Of a stretch of DNA of 23,340 nucleotides, positions 10,210 to 19,812 are shown one piece after another. Position numbers and translations under genes: made by a program. Numbering within the stretch: position 1 is the first letter of the stretch; each line of letters opens with the position of its first letter. The DNA comes from Cylindrodendrum hubeiense (Eukaryota; Ascomycota; Sordariomycetes; Hypocreales; Nectriaceae), in NCBI GenBank assembly GCA_014621425.1, contig JAANBB010000552.1:1-23340 (forward strand). Reading direction: 5' to 3'. Below the pieces are notes generated by a model. That model was given only the letters and a program-made list of their open reading frames with translations. It had not been told where the DNA came from and did not search any database.

Positions 10210-12257
10210 TTTGAGACCCCCGTGTCCCCCCCTGTTAGTCCGATCAGTTGGTAATGTTACCTACGGACCCCTCTCCCCTCCCCCCCTCCAAAAACCTGCG
10301 ATCGGCCTCGGGTCTTCCTAGTTGGGACACCGTATGTAACCCTTGGGAGGAACATTACCAGATGCGCGGATTTGCACCGGGGTTGTGGTTGACGAGCATC
10401 GGTGTCCAAACCAGATTTCACCCACATTATCGTTATCTCGCACTGTACCTTGCAGCCTCAAAGAATGGGGGCAGCCGTTGGGCTGGTCTCACATCTACCC
10501 CCCTCCTGCTTACGTCCGAAACGATTGACGAGTTCGTTTCCGCCATCGTCATCGTCCGTCACGCAGGATCGAGGCAAGGGAGGAAAGAGGCAAGGCCCGG
10601 TGGGAGGGGTCGTGATCTTGCGTCGGAGGTCTGATGGTGCCGTGCAGCGCAGTGCAGGTCTGTGTGGTTGTGGTTGTGCAGCATGAAGTGTCTGTGTGAT
10701 CTCTTTGCGGGGACCGGGATCAAGATGGGGGGCAGACGTCAGTGCAGTTGAGTGAGGCCCGGCATTGTGGGCGTGTGTTGACATGTACGAAGCCGGATGG
10801 CTGGTTGGTCGCCTGGTTCGTTAGCTGGGCCTCCTGGTGATGCAATACTCACCAGCTGCCACCACCACTACACCCAAGACCGATCCAGCAATGCCTGTCT
10901 GGCTGTGAGACGACCCGTGATTTGGTTGACCCAGTGGCTCTTACGTGGGCGTGCCTTAGCCCGCCTCTGCTTGGCCCTGATTCAATGATCATCGATTATT
11001 TTGCCTCTATCAATCTATTATCTATCTCAGCCTGTTAGAGACACGTCTACGTAGGTGTAAGTCAAAGCCATTGTTGGTTCAGGCCCTGTTGTCTTAACTA
11101 ACGTCGTCTCAACCTGAATCTGCCCCCCCCCGCGATAATCGATCTGTCATTTTTGCCGTTCCCACCTCAGACACAAACCAACGCTGCACCGCAAATCAAA
11201 CCCAAGTCCCTCGGCTCTCACCAAGTCACACTGCCCGCCTTAGGCGCAACCCCATCTACCCTGGGGCCTGGTCCTCTTTTTGGGAGTTCCCCCTGGCTCT
11301 TCGCGCAACTCGGGTCGCCTTTTTGGGTTGCAACCCATGATCTTGCCGCGTTGTTCCCCCCACCGACCGGCCCGCCGCAGAGATTTCTGAGATGAGATCC
11401 CGCACCGGTGATAACAGGTCGCATTCGCCAAGCCAGGGTTTTGCTCAGCTTAACGCGCAAATACTACGAAAATTGCTAAGCGGCGTTTCGAGGCGGAGTA
11501 TCAATCCCTCTTCTGCTCTCGGATCCTGGTCTAGCCCGTGCTTGTCTCGCTTCTGGCGACAAAGAAGCCTCTACGATCGCATATGGAGTACTACTACGTG
11601 GTACGCAGTACTGGGTAGTCCTGGTAGCTCCCGACCGTTCGGTGTCTTGGCTTTGGCCTGGGTCGCGGAGCCAGCGTTGAGCCGGCGCCGCGACCGCGGG
11701 CGGGAAGACAAGCGATGGGCACACGGCTAATTCTGGGGCAGATTCTCGGGGACGCGGCGCTGCCCGCTTTTGCTTTTTTGGTTCCAGCCCCTTCCCGTTA
11801 ACAGTTAAATTTTTGTTTTTCCGTGTTTATTTTTTCGGTGGCCACCGCCGTGTCGCTGGGAAGAGCGGGAGCGCGGGAGCTAAACGCCCTGCCCCTCTCG
11901 GCTTGGTTTGACAGGCAGCCCGGAATGGGTGGCAGAGACATAAACCCGGGTGCTGTGGCCGGTTGGTTGAATCACCATTAATGGTGGGTGGCGTACTGGC
12001 AGTTGGTGTGCCCGTTGATGTTTCTAGACTGATTGAGACCAAAACAACGGAGAACCGCTTGGGCGGGGTCAGTTCGCAGATGTTGGCTCAGCCTTGTTGT
12101 TACTCGCTAGGGCAATCGGGATGGGCGCGCCATTGCATCGTCCGGGGTCATCGTGACGACCAGTTACCTCAGCAAAGCAGAGATGGCAGAGGTTGCGGGT
12201 GACACATATCCGCCACCACTAATCTCAATTACGAAGACAGAGGAACTCGATGTGCCA

Positions 12258-12280
12258 GAGGAGGAGGAGGAGGAGGAGGG
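12258..12280. repeat. (GAG)n microsatellite
   Basis: Seven perfect GAG triplets plus two bases. It is outside any supported coding frame. Confidence 0.9.
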
Positions 12281-13326
12281 GTGGAGATACAGGCCATCAA
12301 TGGCTCTATCAGGCTGAGCTGAGAATCTATGTCTCGTCTCGATGGCGTCAGGTACTGCCAATGGCTGGTTTCGACAATAAGTGCGGTGGTGCGGATCCGC
12401 GGCAGAGAGTGTGGGCGCGGTAATTAATTGATTAGTATTCAACTGAATCCAATGCAACACCGTCCGTATCGAGATTCAAATCCGGGGTTCGTGACAGAAA
12501 GGCTTGCGTGTGCCGTGCGTTGGGGACGGAACGGAACGCCTTTCCTTGGCCATCGTGTCCCGGAAGCTGCAGCCGCATCTCAATCAGAGGCGGTTCGTGC
12601 AAGGGTCTCGACATTGATGCGTTCCGGGACAGAAACAGATTGGGCCAGACGTATCCGGAGCAGTCGGCGTCCCAATCCCAGGTGTTCCTCCGTGCCGTTT
12701 CCCCATCTCCTGCCTTCTTCCCGTGCCTCGCAATGCCAAACCGCCGCCCCGGGGCTTGCCGCCTGCAGTAGTTGCGGCTTGTCTAATGCGCATCACGATG
12801 TTGCATCGCCCGTTCGATCCAGGACAGCAGCCAGGGCCCCTCCCCTAGAGGGCCCCAAGGCAAGCCCATCAGGAAAACCCAGGCAGATGGGCTGCAGAGT
12901 CCGAGCGTACAGCTGGTGGTGCATCGATGCATCGTGCCACGGGCATTGGCCGGCTCAAAGAGAGACATACCGATGGCCAGCTGGGGCAGAGACATTTTGC
13001 TGGAGCCGGAGGCTGGCCCAGGCCTATGGGGGAGCCAGCACAGCGGTCCCCCCCCTAGCCTCAGCGTTTGAGAGCCTGAGAGCCTAGACGCGCCTGCGCC
13101 CCCGCGCCTGAGCCACAGAGCGCCCTGCCAGTCCCCTACCTGCCTCTACTGCACCTAGAGCAACGGTTCAGCTGCCACTCTGTCACCCATCCGCACATTT
13201 ATGCCACCACCAGGCCAGAAAAATGCCCCGACGCTGTGGTCCACCGCCATGGATTGGATCGCTGGACGTACCAAACTACTGTAAACACACAGACCGTGCA
13301 CTGCACACCTCGGCCCAGCAGCATGG

Positions 13327-13348
13327 CTGGCACCTGGCTGGCACCTGG
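13327..13348. repeat. 11-bp tandem duplication (CTGGCACCTGG)
   Basis: Two perfect adjoining copies of CTGGCACCTGG. Confidence 0.9.
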
Positions 13349-13865
13349 CGTCGTCACACAAGCGCACGCACGCGCAGACGCACCCTCTGGCACTCTAAGT
13401 TAAGCGCACCCAAACTACTGCCGTGTATACTCCCCTTCACATATTAGCCCGAACGACCTAGACTACAGCAGCCGGCGCGCGGGCTGGCGTATAAGAGATA
13501 TGATAGATTTCAGGTACGGACTCTCCGCGGCACACGCTTGCGGGCCACACAGACGCTGGAGCGGGCGTGCGATGGCTGTCCCGCACATGGCTCGCGGGCA
13601 TCTCGGCCATCTCCATCGCCATCTCACAGGTGGTCCGGCTGTCAGATCTCAGTTCCCCCTTCCCTCCCGTGTCCCCGGTCGTCATCAATAGGGTGCTCAA
13701 TAGGGTGCCTACCTCGGTATCGTCAGAATGCTGCCTCATCCCTCCCATAAACACGGCTGGTATTGGGTGCGCCGGTGCATTGTTTGCGCAAGATACACCC
13801 TCCCTCCCGCATCTCGCCCATCTACCCGGACGTCCATCCATCTCACTCACCGACGCCTCACCCTT

Positions 13866-13905
13866 CCACACCATGCCACACCATGCCACACCATGCTACA
13901 CCCTG
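13866..13905. repeat. Four-copy 10-bp minisatellite (CCACACCATG)
   Basis: Three perfect copies of CCACACCATG and a fourth with two changes (CTACACCCTG). Confidence 0.9.
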
Positions 13906-14131
13906 CTTGCGGCAACCTCCACATCTGTCCGTCACCACCACGGGTAATGCCCTTCCCGAGCGGAACCGTCCCCCGGCGACGCCATCCCTACATCGGCCCC
14001 GATCACAGCCCGCCATCCAAATCGTGCATCCATCCCGTCTCAACTCCAGCTCGAAGGGACTCGCTCCAGGGATCATGTGCCATGGGTACATGCTGTGTCC
14101 ACGGACATGCCGTCTTTCGTCACTGTTGTCA

Positions 14132-14158
14132 CTTTCTTCTCTCCTCTCTCTCCTCTCC
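14132..14158 (+). repeat. 27-base pure pyrimidine tract
   Basis: An uninterrupted run of C and T, mostly CTCT repeats. Such tracts are common near fungal transcription starts, but no gene downstream is supported. Confidence 0.7.
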
Positions 14159-16243
14159 ATAGGGTCCCATCCCTCCCCTGGCCCATGCCACACTGCTGCC
14201 GAGTTTCTCTCCTAATCCAACCTCAGATAAGATACAGCAACGGTACCTACAAGCATCCGGCTGCGTGGCCCTCGTTTCGTCACTTGTCATATTTCGTCCG
14301 CTGCCAGGATGCTACCAGGCGGGGTGTAGCAATCGGCGTCGGTCCCAAGACACCACCATCTGTGGCTTCTGCAGCGCCGTGCCGCTCGACGTGCAACGCC
14401 GCCGATCTTGATGCTTTTTCCCACAGCCTGATATCGAGAAAGCAAAAATGACAGACCTGGAACCAGGGCGTGCCACCGTCACCATCGGCCGTCATCGTCA
14501 CCACCACCATCACCACCCCTCCCTCTACAGGGTAAACACCACGGCCAGGGTGACACGACAGCAAGGGCAAGCTCCGCGATAGGACAGCAAGCGCTCCCGA
14601 AAATCCCGGGGCCATGGTAACGAAACTGCGAGCCCATTCAAGCACCAGAGAGAATACACAAACCGTTCAGACACGGCCCCGGGTTGACCTCACTCGACGA
14701 CCCAGTACGGCTGCGCTCTGCACTATAGCGTGCTGGCTCTATCATCTCATCTCACTCATCGTCTCTCGACATCATCTCGCAATACGAACATTCAATTTGT
14801 CACTGAAAAGCCCCGTGCCCCAAGATCAGCCCCAGACCCCGACGGTTGCAGTCGTTGGCTTTGTGAGATACGACCAGCGAAAGCCTCGCGCGGCGTCGGC
14901 GGCGCTGCGGGAGACTAGCATTGAAAGGAGTGTCCGAAATCCTTCGGCCGCAGTTGATTGCCCATACCTTCCAGATGCGCGATGGAGGTTCACACACGCC
15001 GCTCTGATGCGCGCTGGGCTTCGCGGGACGCAAGGGGTTGGCCGTCTCCCCGGTCCGGACTGGGCCACTTGCACATGCACCAAGCCACGAACACCTCCGA
15101 GTCTTGTGAGTCGTCGGCTCCTCCTCGGTTCCTCACCGGGCTCAGCGCCTTCACCATCGACGCGTGCTATCGCCGATTGCCATCATCTTGGGTGTCGTGT
15201 GGCGCGTGGCGGTGCGCATGGCAAGTCCTTTCTTTGGTGACGTTTGGCGAAGGCTGGAGTGGGTGGGAGTCGTGGGGTCCATCGAACCAGGGTCTTGGGC
15301 CAGGTGAGCTAGGTGTCCCAGGTGTCGAGGTGACATCGCGCCGAGGATCGACCCAGCAGTCGGGCGAATCGACTCGGTCACATCTCCCCTGCGTCGAGAT
15401 TCAGCTCTGTGGATGTCCCCTCTTGTCTCTTGCAACCTCGTTGAGTTCCCGATCCCCAAACCCCTGGCCATCCTCGGTCATCTCGAGCTTGACCGACCAG
15501 GCCTCCCCGCCCCTACTCTTCCCTCCATCACTTGTTTCCTCGCCTTCCTGTTCAAGCTCCTACCTCGTACCTTGCCCAGTACGCCCTCTCCCGGATCGCC
15601 TAGAGGGACGCCCACGAACCCCAGGCCTGAGTTCCCCTGCTCTACCGGGGGAAGCGAGTGCGCAGGGTGAAGCGGGCAGGGTGAGGCGGAGGCCGACCCA
15701 GCTGGTGGGATTCGAGGTCCGGGGAGCCCAATGACCAATGCCCTTATGCGTCAGCGTCGGCTCGTCCCGCCTTCATATTCGCAAGCTCTTCCATTTGAGG
15801 GCGCCGGTAGCAATTCCTCATTCGGGGCTGATCTTCCGACGACAGCACGCGGCCACCAGGGTGCTGTTTTCGGGACTGGAGACGACTCCATGCTCGTTTC
15901 TATTTTCTTCTTTAGGCGATTGGGCATAGGGAACGCGATCCATCAAGCCTTGTGAGCCTGCCGGGTCCTCCTCTTCGATCATGCTTGCTTTCTCTAAACC
16001 TGTCATCGATCGGGACGCTGCCGGTCCCTCTCCAGACCACGATACCCCCCGACAGTTCCTAGGTTCTTCTCCCACATGGCCCTTTACATTGATACTTCGC
16101 CTAAACCGTGGATACTTGCCATGATTACCTGTGGGACCGGATTCCTCGATTCTGTCCCAGAATTTGACTTGAAATTCAGGCTCGGTGGGGAATCATTTCC
16201 AGTTTGAGGTGGGAGGATTCATTTACATTACATGCATCCCAGA

Positions 16244-16276
16244 GGCACGTCTCGTAGGCACGTCTCGTAGACACGT
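16244..16276. repeat. 13-bp tandem repeat (GGCACGTCTCGTA)
   Basis: Two perfect adjoining copies followed by a degenerate third that begins GACACGTTTC. Confidence 0.85.
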
Positions 16277-18210
16277 TTCCTGTCACTTTTCAGAGTTGCC
16301 CCTGGACACCTGTATCTATTCTAGAGCATCGTCGAAGTCGACGCTTACTCCGTACACCCGCATGAGATGCATTACGTGGGATCCCCACGGGTCTGGGCCG
16401 AACCGATGCGGCGCAGAGAGTTCTCGCCGCGCACTCGCAGGACGCGATCATCCTCCAAGGGGGGTATTACAACAGGTCGTAAACCGAACTGCTACCCTCC
16501 GACAGCCTTGCCGTGACCATTGCCGCAGCGTCTTCGGAGATCGCCTCTCTGCGGTTGATCAAGTGGGCAACTGAGGACTCAGTTCGGCGGCCTGCGAGAG
16601 CGCCGGCCAAAGGCGAGAAGGTAAAACGGTTCTTCAGCCGTGAGAGCTTGTGTGCGATACTACCATCTGGCTTTGCAAGGGCCTCCGTTCCGGATTTTTT
16701 TCAACAACGGGTCGGTCCCGAGAGCACGCGCCGAGACGGGCGGTCCCTGTTGCTTTCTTCTCCATGACTCCCCTAGCAATTGCCAACGGTGGGAATGGAC
16801 TGATTCTCGTCTAAGCCTGGGGGCGGGAAGAGTGAGAAGGGGCCTCAGGTCGGTGTGTGCATTGCGCGGGGCCCTTGAACGCCCGCGCGGTTGGTGAAGG
16901 GTGAAGAAAAAGACCGTCAATACCAACCTCTCTGGGGTTTGTGGTAAGGAAGTCAACCGGTGCGCTGTTTTACCCCGGGTGACAGGCAGGGCCGGGATGG
17001 CATTTTCGTGGTCTTGTCCAATCCTGGGCTCAAACTACAGACTAGACTCCTTGCCCTTGTTATCGTGCTTCCTGGAGTACCTGGTTCCCGGGGACGGGGA
17101 GCGTGCGGAACACTTGCCCATGTGTTTTGGGAATGTGATGTGACGAGCCCTCTTGCTTGTGCTTGTGCTCGAGCTTACACCTGCGCCAGCGCTTGGACTT
17201 AACACTTGAAGGGTTTTTGCCGTTGGACGGGGATGGCCATGAACGGGCGAGACCGGAACAGAGCTTGGTGTCGTTCCATCTGTGGTGTGATTACCCGGTT
17301 GGTTTTCGTATGGGGAAAGCAATTGAGATCCGGCCAACCGGCTTTTGACGGGTTTGTAACTGGTGTTTACGGATTAGCAAGCAATCAATTCAAGTTTTGT
17401 GGTGCACGGAACCGGCTCCTCGGACGTCAAAGACGGAATATTAGTGGTGGTGGTGCGGACATGTGAGGCAAACTGCGGACTTGGGAGGTGAGAAAGCAGA
17501 CAGCCTAGAATGTAGGGTAGAATGGAGCATCTTTGTTCGATTGACTGTTGGGACACTGCACCTGCGACTACCTGCTGTTTGGGTTCTTGGCATGTCTTGT
17601 GGTTGTCTCTCATGTGGGTGGTGAATCATGAAGGCATTCAGCAACGACACTGACGATATGATTGAGCTTCACTGGATGCACCGCTAAAAATGCGACACCC
17701 CGCGGGCCGGGCTCGCCTCGTGATGGTATTTCCGTAACAACACGGTCCAATGGCTGGAAATCATTGAGTTGTGTTGATATTTCGCGGTTTGCATTCTTCG
17801 TTCATCACGGGCAATGCCAGGGTTGTGGTGTTCTTGGTGTAGGGTAGCTACGGCTACAACACGATGACTTTCATCACAGTCATGCCCGTCCTGCGTGGGG
17901 TTGTGAAGTTGTGGTCGTTAATATCTGTGTACGCTATTCCGTGTGCTGTTTCATTTTCTGGTTGAGTCGCTCGTGTGAAGTGATGCTTGAGACGAGGAGT
18001 AATAACCCTTCGATGAACAAAGAGGATGGTGATCACATCACTGGAACTTCGTTACCTAACAACAACGAACAACGAGGCAAATGAGGGTACAGTTACTAAA
18101 AAGACTATGTCTTGTTCACTATCTGCCCATCAACTCAACACCCACCCTCTCTTCCCTACTTATCTCCTTCCTACAATCCTCACGACCGTAGCACAGCTCT
18201 CAAGCCCAAA

Positions 18211-18234
18211 CCCATACCAAAACCCCACCAAAAA
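18211..18234 (+). repeat. ACCAAAA leader block upstream of the first small-Cys gene
   Basis: The C/A-rich block (CCCATACCAAAACCCCACCA and following A run) lies just before the ATG at 18250. It aligns with the leader of the second gene (18872-18895), within a longer shared stretch that begins CTCAAGC here and CTCACAAGC there. The lengths from that point to the two ATGs differ by four bases, so the reading frame is not kept. The block is therefore untranslated leader and not coding sequence. Confidence 0.7.
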
Positions 18235-18249
18235 CCTGCGACCTTCAGA

Positions 18250-18465
18250 ATGTGCGTCGAAGTGAAGACTATATCAGTTTGCAAGAAGTGTGAGAGTATA
18301 GTGAATGTAGACGTTACGCTACAGACGTGCGAGGCTGCAACTGCGAAAGAACCTGGCTGCATTGACCCGTGTTGTCCACCACAAGGGCAGTATCTGAGCG
18401 TCCATGTGCCAGAAGATGCCTGTAACAAATGCACCAGTGATGCAAAGAATAACGAGGGGGGGTAA
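18250..18465 (+). CDS. Small Met-Cys protein with seven-cysteine pattern, copy 1
   Basis: A 71-residue intronless protein beginning MCVEVKTISVCKKC. Cysteines at 2, 11, 14, 27, 42, 58 and 61 fit the pattern shared by all three neighbours: C-x8-C-x2-C-x12-C-x(8-14)-C-x15-C-x2-C. Two extra cysteines (37, 41) are unique to this copy. There is no signal peptide or membrane segment. The frame is open upstream to an ATG at 18112, but the 18250 start is preferred because homology to copies 2 and 3 begins exactly at Met-Cys and the upstream DNA aligns with copy 2 only out of frame. Hand alignment gives about 31 of 70 identities with copy 2. Filamentous ascomycetes carry many small uncharacterised proteins of this Met-Cys, C-terminal-CxxC type. 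Zinc binding by the two CxxC pairs is a reasonable inference for a cytosolic protein; the role is unknown. Confidence 0.75.
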   Translation: MCVEVKTISVCKKCESIVNVDVTLQTCEAATAKEPGCIDPCCPPQGQYLSVHVPEDACNKCTSDAKNNEGG

Positions 18466-18543
18466 ACATGGCGCACAAAATGTTAGATTGGAGTCGACTC
18501 TGCCGGGAGTGTCATGGAGGAATGTCATGTGTGGGCCTGACAG

Positions 18544-18582
18544 TCGAGATAGGACGTTCCAGCTCGACTACGGAATACAACT
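18544..18582 (+). repeat. Conserved block downstream of copy 1 (pair with 19210-19251)
   Basis: It starts TCGAGATAGGACG and ends AATACAACT, 79 bases after the stop of copy 1. The same block lies 86 bases after the stop of copy 2. Both genes also share TAAACATGGC at the stop itself and ATTGCCGGAA further on (18614 here, 19268 there). This marks the right part of the duplicated unit and is probably 3' untranslated sequence or terminator. Confidence 0.75.
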
Positions 18583-18776
18583 GAAAAAATAATGTGTAAT
18601 AACATAGAATTATATTGCCGGAATGAATGATATTCAACATCACACTTTAAATGCAATAAGTTAAAGCTTAATGCAACCCACCAGAAGTCATGAGTGAATA
18701 TATGCAGAGCCTTGAGCACCCAAACGGGGTTTCCACACAGTTGGCGAGACTGCATTCTATTCACCATCAGCCGATG

Positions 18777-18787
18777 GATATATATTT
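18777..18787 (+). promoter_or_regulatory. TATA-like element upstream of copy 2
   Basis: GATATATATTT lies about 125 bases before the ATG of copy 2, a plausible position for a TATA element with a leader of some tens of bases. Copy 3 has a weaker CTATACATAA at 19491-19500, about 100 bases before its ATG. No start site is shown directly. Confidence 0.45.
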
Positions 18788-18871
18788 TCGCCAGACGCCT
18801 GTTTTTTATTCTCAAGTACCAACTCCAACCCTTACAACCGCAGTAGAGCACCGAAGCTCACAAGCACAAAA

Positions 18872-18895
18872 CCAGTACCAAAACCAGTACCAAAA
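18872..18895 (+). repeat. Two-copy CCAGTACCAAAA leader repeat before copy 2
   Basis: Two perfect adjoining 12-bp copies, 16 bases before the ATG at 18912. They correspond to the degenerate ACCAAAA pair before copy 1, so the leader motif predates the gene duplication and is cleaner here. Confidence 0.85.
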
Positions 18896-18911
18896 ACACG
18901 CTTTCCTCAAA

Positions 18912-19124
18912 ATGTGCACTGAAACAACCGTTACATCCACTTGTCAGAAGTGCAACAGCGTAGTGAGTGTAGAGACCAAGTTGGTTACGTGCGATCCTGC
19001 AATTACGAAAGAACCCGGCTGGATTGACCTATGTCAACCACGGGGGTTCCATATGAACCTCAATGTGCCTGAAGACAAATGCGAAAAGTGCATCAGGCAG
19101 GCCGATGCTCCGTTGAAGAAATAA
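18912..19124 (+). CDS. Small Met-Cys protein with seven-cysteine pattern, copy 2
   Basis: A 70-residue intronless protein beginning MCTETTVTSTCQKC, with cysteines at 2, 11, 14, 27, 41, 57 and 60 and no others, so it shows the family pattern in its plainest form. It shares KEPG-x-ID and VPED before the final CxxC with copy 1. No signal peptide, membrane segment or recognised domain is present. The open frame extends to 18690, but the start at 18912 is chosen because the three proteins align from Met-Cys and the upstream DNA is a shared leader that does not keep frame. It lies 446 bases after the stop of copy 1 on the same strand with its own TATA-like element, so it is probably transcribed separately. 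Metal binding through the cysteine pairs is inference; disulfide bonding is less likely for a protein without a secretion signal. Confidence 0.77.
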   Translation: MCTETTVTSTCQKCNSVVSVETKLVTCDPAITKEPGWIDLCQPRGFHMNLNVPEDKCEKCIRQADAPLKK

Positions 19125-19209
19125 ACATGGCCTATTGAAGACTGTAGCCAGGGCAGACTCAGAGCTCCCTAGACACGGCATGGATAAGGGTCGACCTTCG
19201 GCTTGGTAT

Positions 19210-19251
19210 TCGAGATAGGACGCTCTAGCTTGATGGTGGAGAAATACAACT
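19210..19251 (+). repeat. Conserved block downstream of copy 2 (pair with 18544-18582)
   Basis: It opens with the identical 13 bases TCGAGATAGGACG and ends AATACAACT, with scattered changes and a 3-base length difference between. A similar block is not seen after copy 3. Confidence 0.75.
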
Positions 19252-19596
19252 AATGAACAAATGGACAATTGCCGGAAACTATGCTGTCTGCGTGAAATGA
19301 GACTGACAGAGACCTTGTCCTTTTCAATGCCATCAGATAGCGTCTCGTGTAACACCATCGATGCCCTGACGCTGGCTGTGTGAAGAAGCGTCGACAACGA
19401 TAGTAACCTGTGAGAACTCGGAATGTGACACAACGTCACCCATAGTACCCGATGACTCTATACTAGGTCAGAATCACTGTTGACCGATGCCTATACATAA
19501 CCCCAAAGTCCTCCACCATTTCATGCAATGCCGGAAGCTCCAACTTACCCTCCAACACCCTACAGAATACAATAATTTGACCAAATTCCAACACAA
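19252..19596. other. Intergenic spacer between copies 2 and 3
   Basis: It holds the end of the duplicated 3' region (ATTGCCGGAA at 19268) and the presumed promoter of copy 3, with CTATACATAA at 19491-19500 and a C/A-rich leader running to the ATG. No other gene is seen; minus frames through here are opposite-strand shadows of the supported gene. Confidence 0.5.
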
Positions 19597-19812
19597 ATGT
19601 GCGACACAACTATCACACGACTCGACTGCGACACTTGCCAAAGACGGGTCGGCGAGAGTATCTATACGAACGTGTGCAATGATAGGCGGGCCGGGAGACG
19701 CTGCGTAGAAAGGCAATTGAACGAAACTATCTACGTTAGTGAGGGGCAATGCAATACGTGCGTAGAGAAGGCGAGGAGGGAGAAACAGAAACAATCGCCC
19801 AACTATTATTGA
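19597..19812 (+). CDS. Small Met-Cys protein with seven-cysteine pattern, copy 3 (divergent)
   Basis: A 71-residue intronless protein beginning MCDTTITRLDCDTC. Cysteines at 2, 11, 14, 27, 36, 52 and 55 keep every spacing of the family except the middle loop, which is 8 residues against 13-14 in copies 1 and 2. Beyond the cysteines little identity remains, and the C-terminal tail is longer and basic (KARREKQKQ). An in-frame TAA just upstream makes 19597 the first possible start, which independently supports the Met-Cys start in the other copies. No signal peptide is present. It points toward flx1 and ends 304 bases before the flx1 stop. A 227-codon minus-strand frame (19474-20157) covers the same DNA but has no family support. 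Either an old duplicate or a separate family member. Confidence 0.68.
   Translation: MCDTTITRLDCDTCQRRVGESIYTNVCNDRRAGRRCVERQLNETIYVSEGQCNTCVEKARREKQKQSPNYY

Larger units (their letters stand above)
8701..11100. other. Gene-free stretch with palindromes and short repeats
   Basis: No frame shows a family motif. The stretch is distinguished by five TACGTA hexamers within about 1 kb (8807-9838), by repeats at 8982, 9557 and 10188, by a small perfect hairpin (6-bp stem CGGGAG/CTCCCG) at 9730-9747, and by a C-rich tract at about 10267-10289. A tRNA-like fragment on the minus strand near 10010-10070 does not fold into a cloverleaf and was rejected. Confidence 0.55.
11101..13440. other. Gene-free stretch
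   Basis: The longest frame is plus 12428-13087 (219 codons), rich in Arg, Ser and Ala and without a recognisable motif; a competing minus frame covers part of it. A T-rich tract lies at about 11763-11835. A C9 run is at 11122-11130. Repeats at 12258 and 13327 are listed separately. A T-loop-like word near 12474 lacks a pairing stem, so no tRNA is called. Confidence 0.55.
13441..16200. other. Gene-free, pyrimidine-biased stretch
   Basis: The plus strand is rich in C and T through about 13600-14260 and again at about 15400-15610, with few purine runs. This is typical of fungal promoter and 5' leader DNA. A TATA-like GTATAAGA is at 13489-13496. The longest frame, plus 14958-15734 (258 codons), is Ser/Pro/Arg/Gly-rich, has no motif and lies against minus frames of similar quality, so I treat it as chance. 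No supported gene start follows the pyrimidine tracts. Confidence 0.5.
16201..18249. other. Right part of the gene-free region, grading into the promoter of the first small-Cys gene
   Basis: Frames are short and overlapping, without family motifs. From about 17300 the sequence becomes visibly richer in A and T, matching the base composition of the small-Cys gene block to the right. The last 150 bases before 18250 are C/A-rich with few G on the plus strand and include a leader block (18211-18234) that is shared with the second gene of the trio. A three-copy 13-bp repeat at 16244 is listed separately. Confidence 0.5.

Noticed and set aside
12428..13087. 219-codon plus frame containing RDSNPGF, a phrase often produced by reading tRNA-derived repeats backwards
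   Set aside because: The bases around 12470-12500 were tested as a tRNA T arm on both strands; the stem does not pair. The rest of the frame has no motif.
14958..15734. 258-codon plus frame
   Set aside because: Ser/Pro/Arg/Gly-rich, no domain, overlapped by minus frames of similar quality; expected by chance in G+C-rich DNA.
18112..18249. N-terminal extension of copy 1 (and likewise 18690-18911 for copy 2)
   Set aside because: The two upstream stretches align as DNA but not in the same frame, and all three proteins align from Met-Cys; copy 3 has an in-frame stop just upstream. They are leaders.
209..18249. RIP-mutated transposon or centromeric block as explanation of the gene-free region
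   Set aside because: Both would be visibly AT-rich with many TA steps; this stretch is G+C-rich and keeps long C and G runs. No transposase, reverse transcriptase or terminal repeats were recognised by eye.
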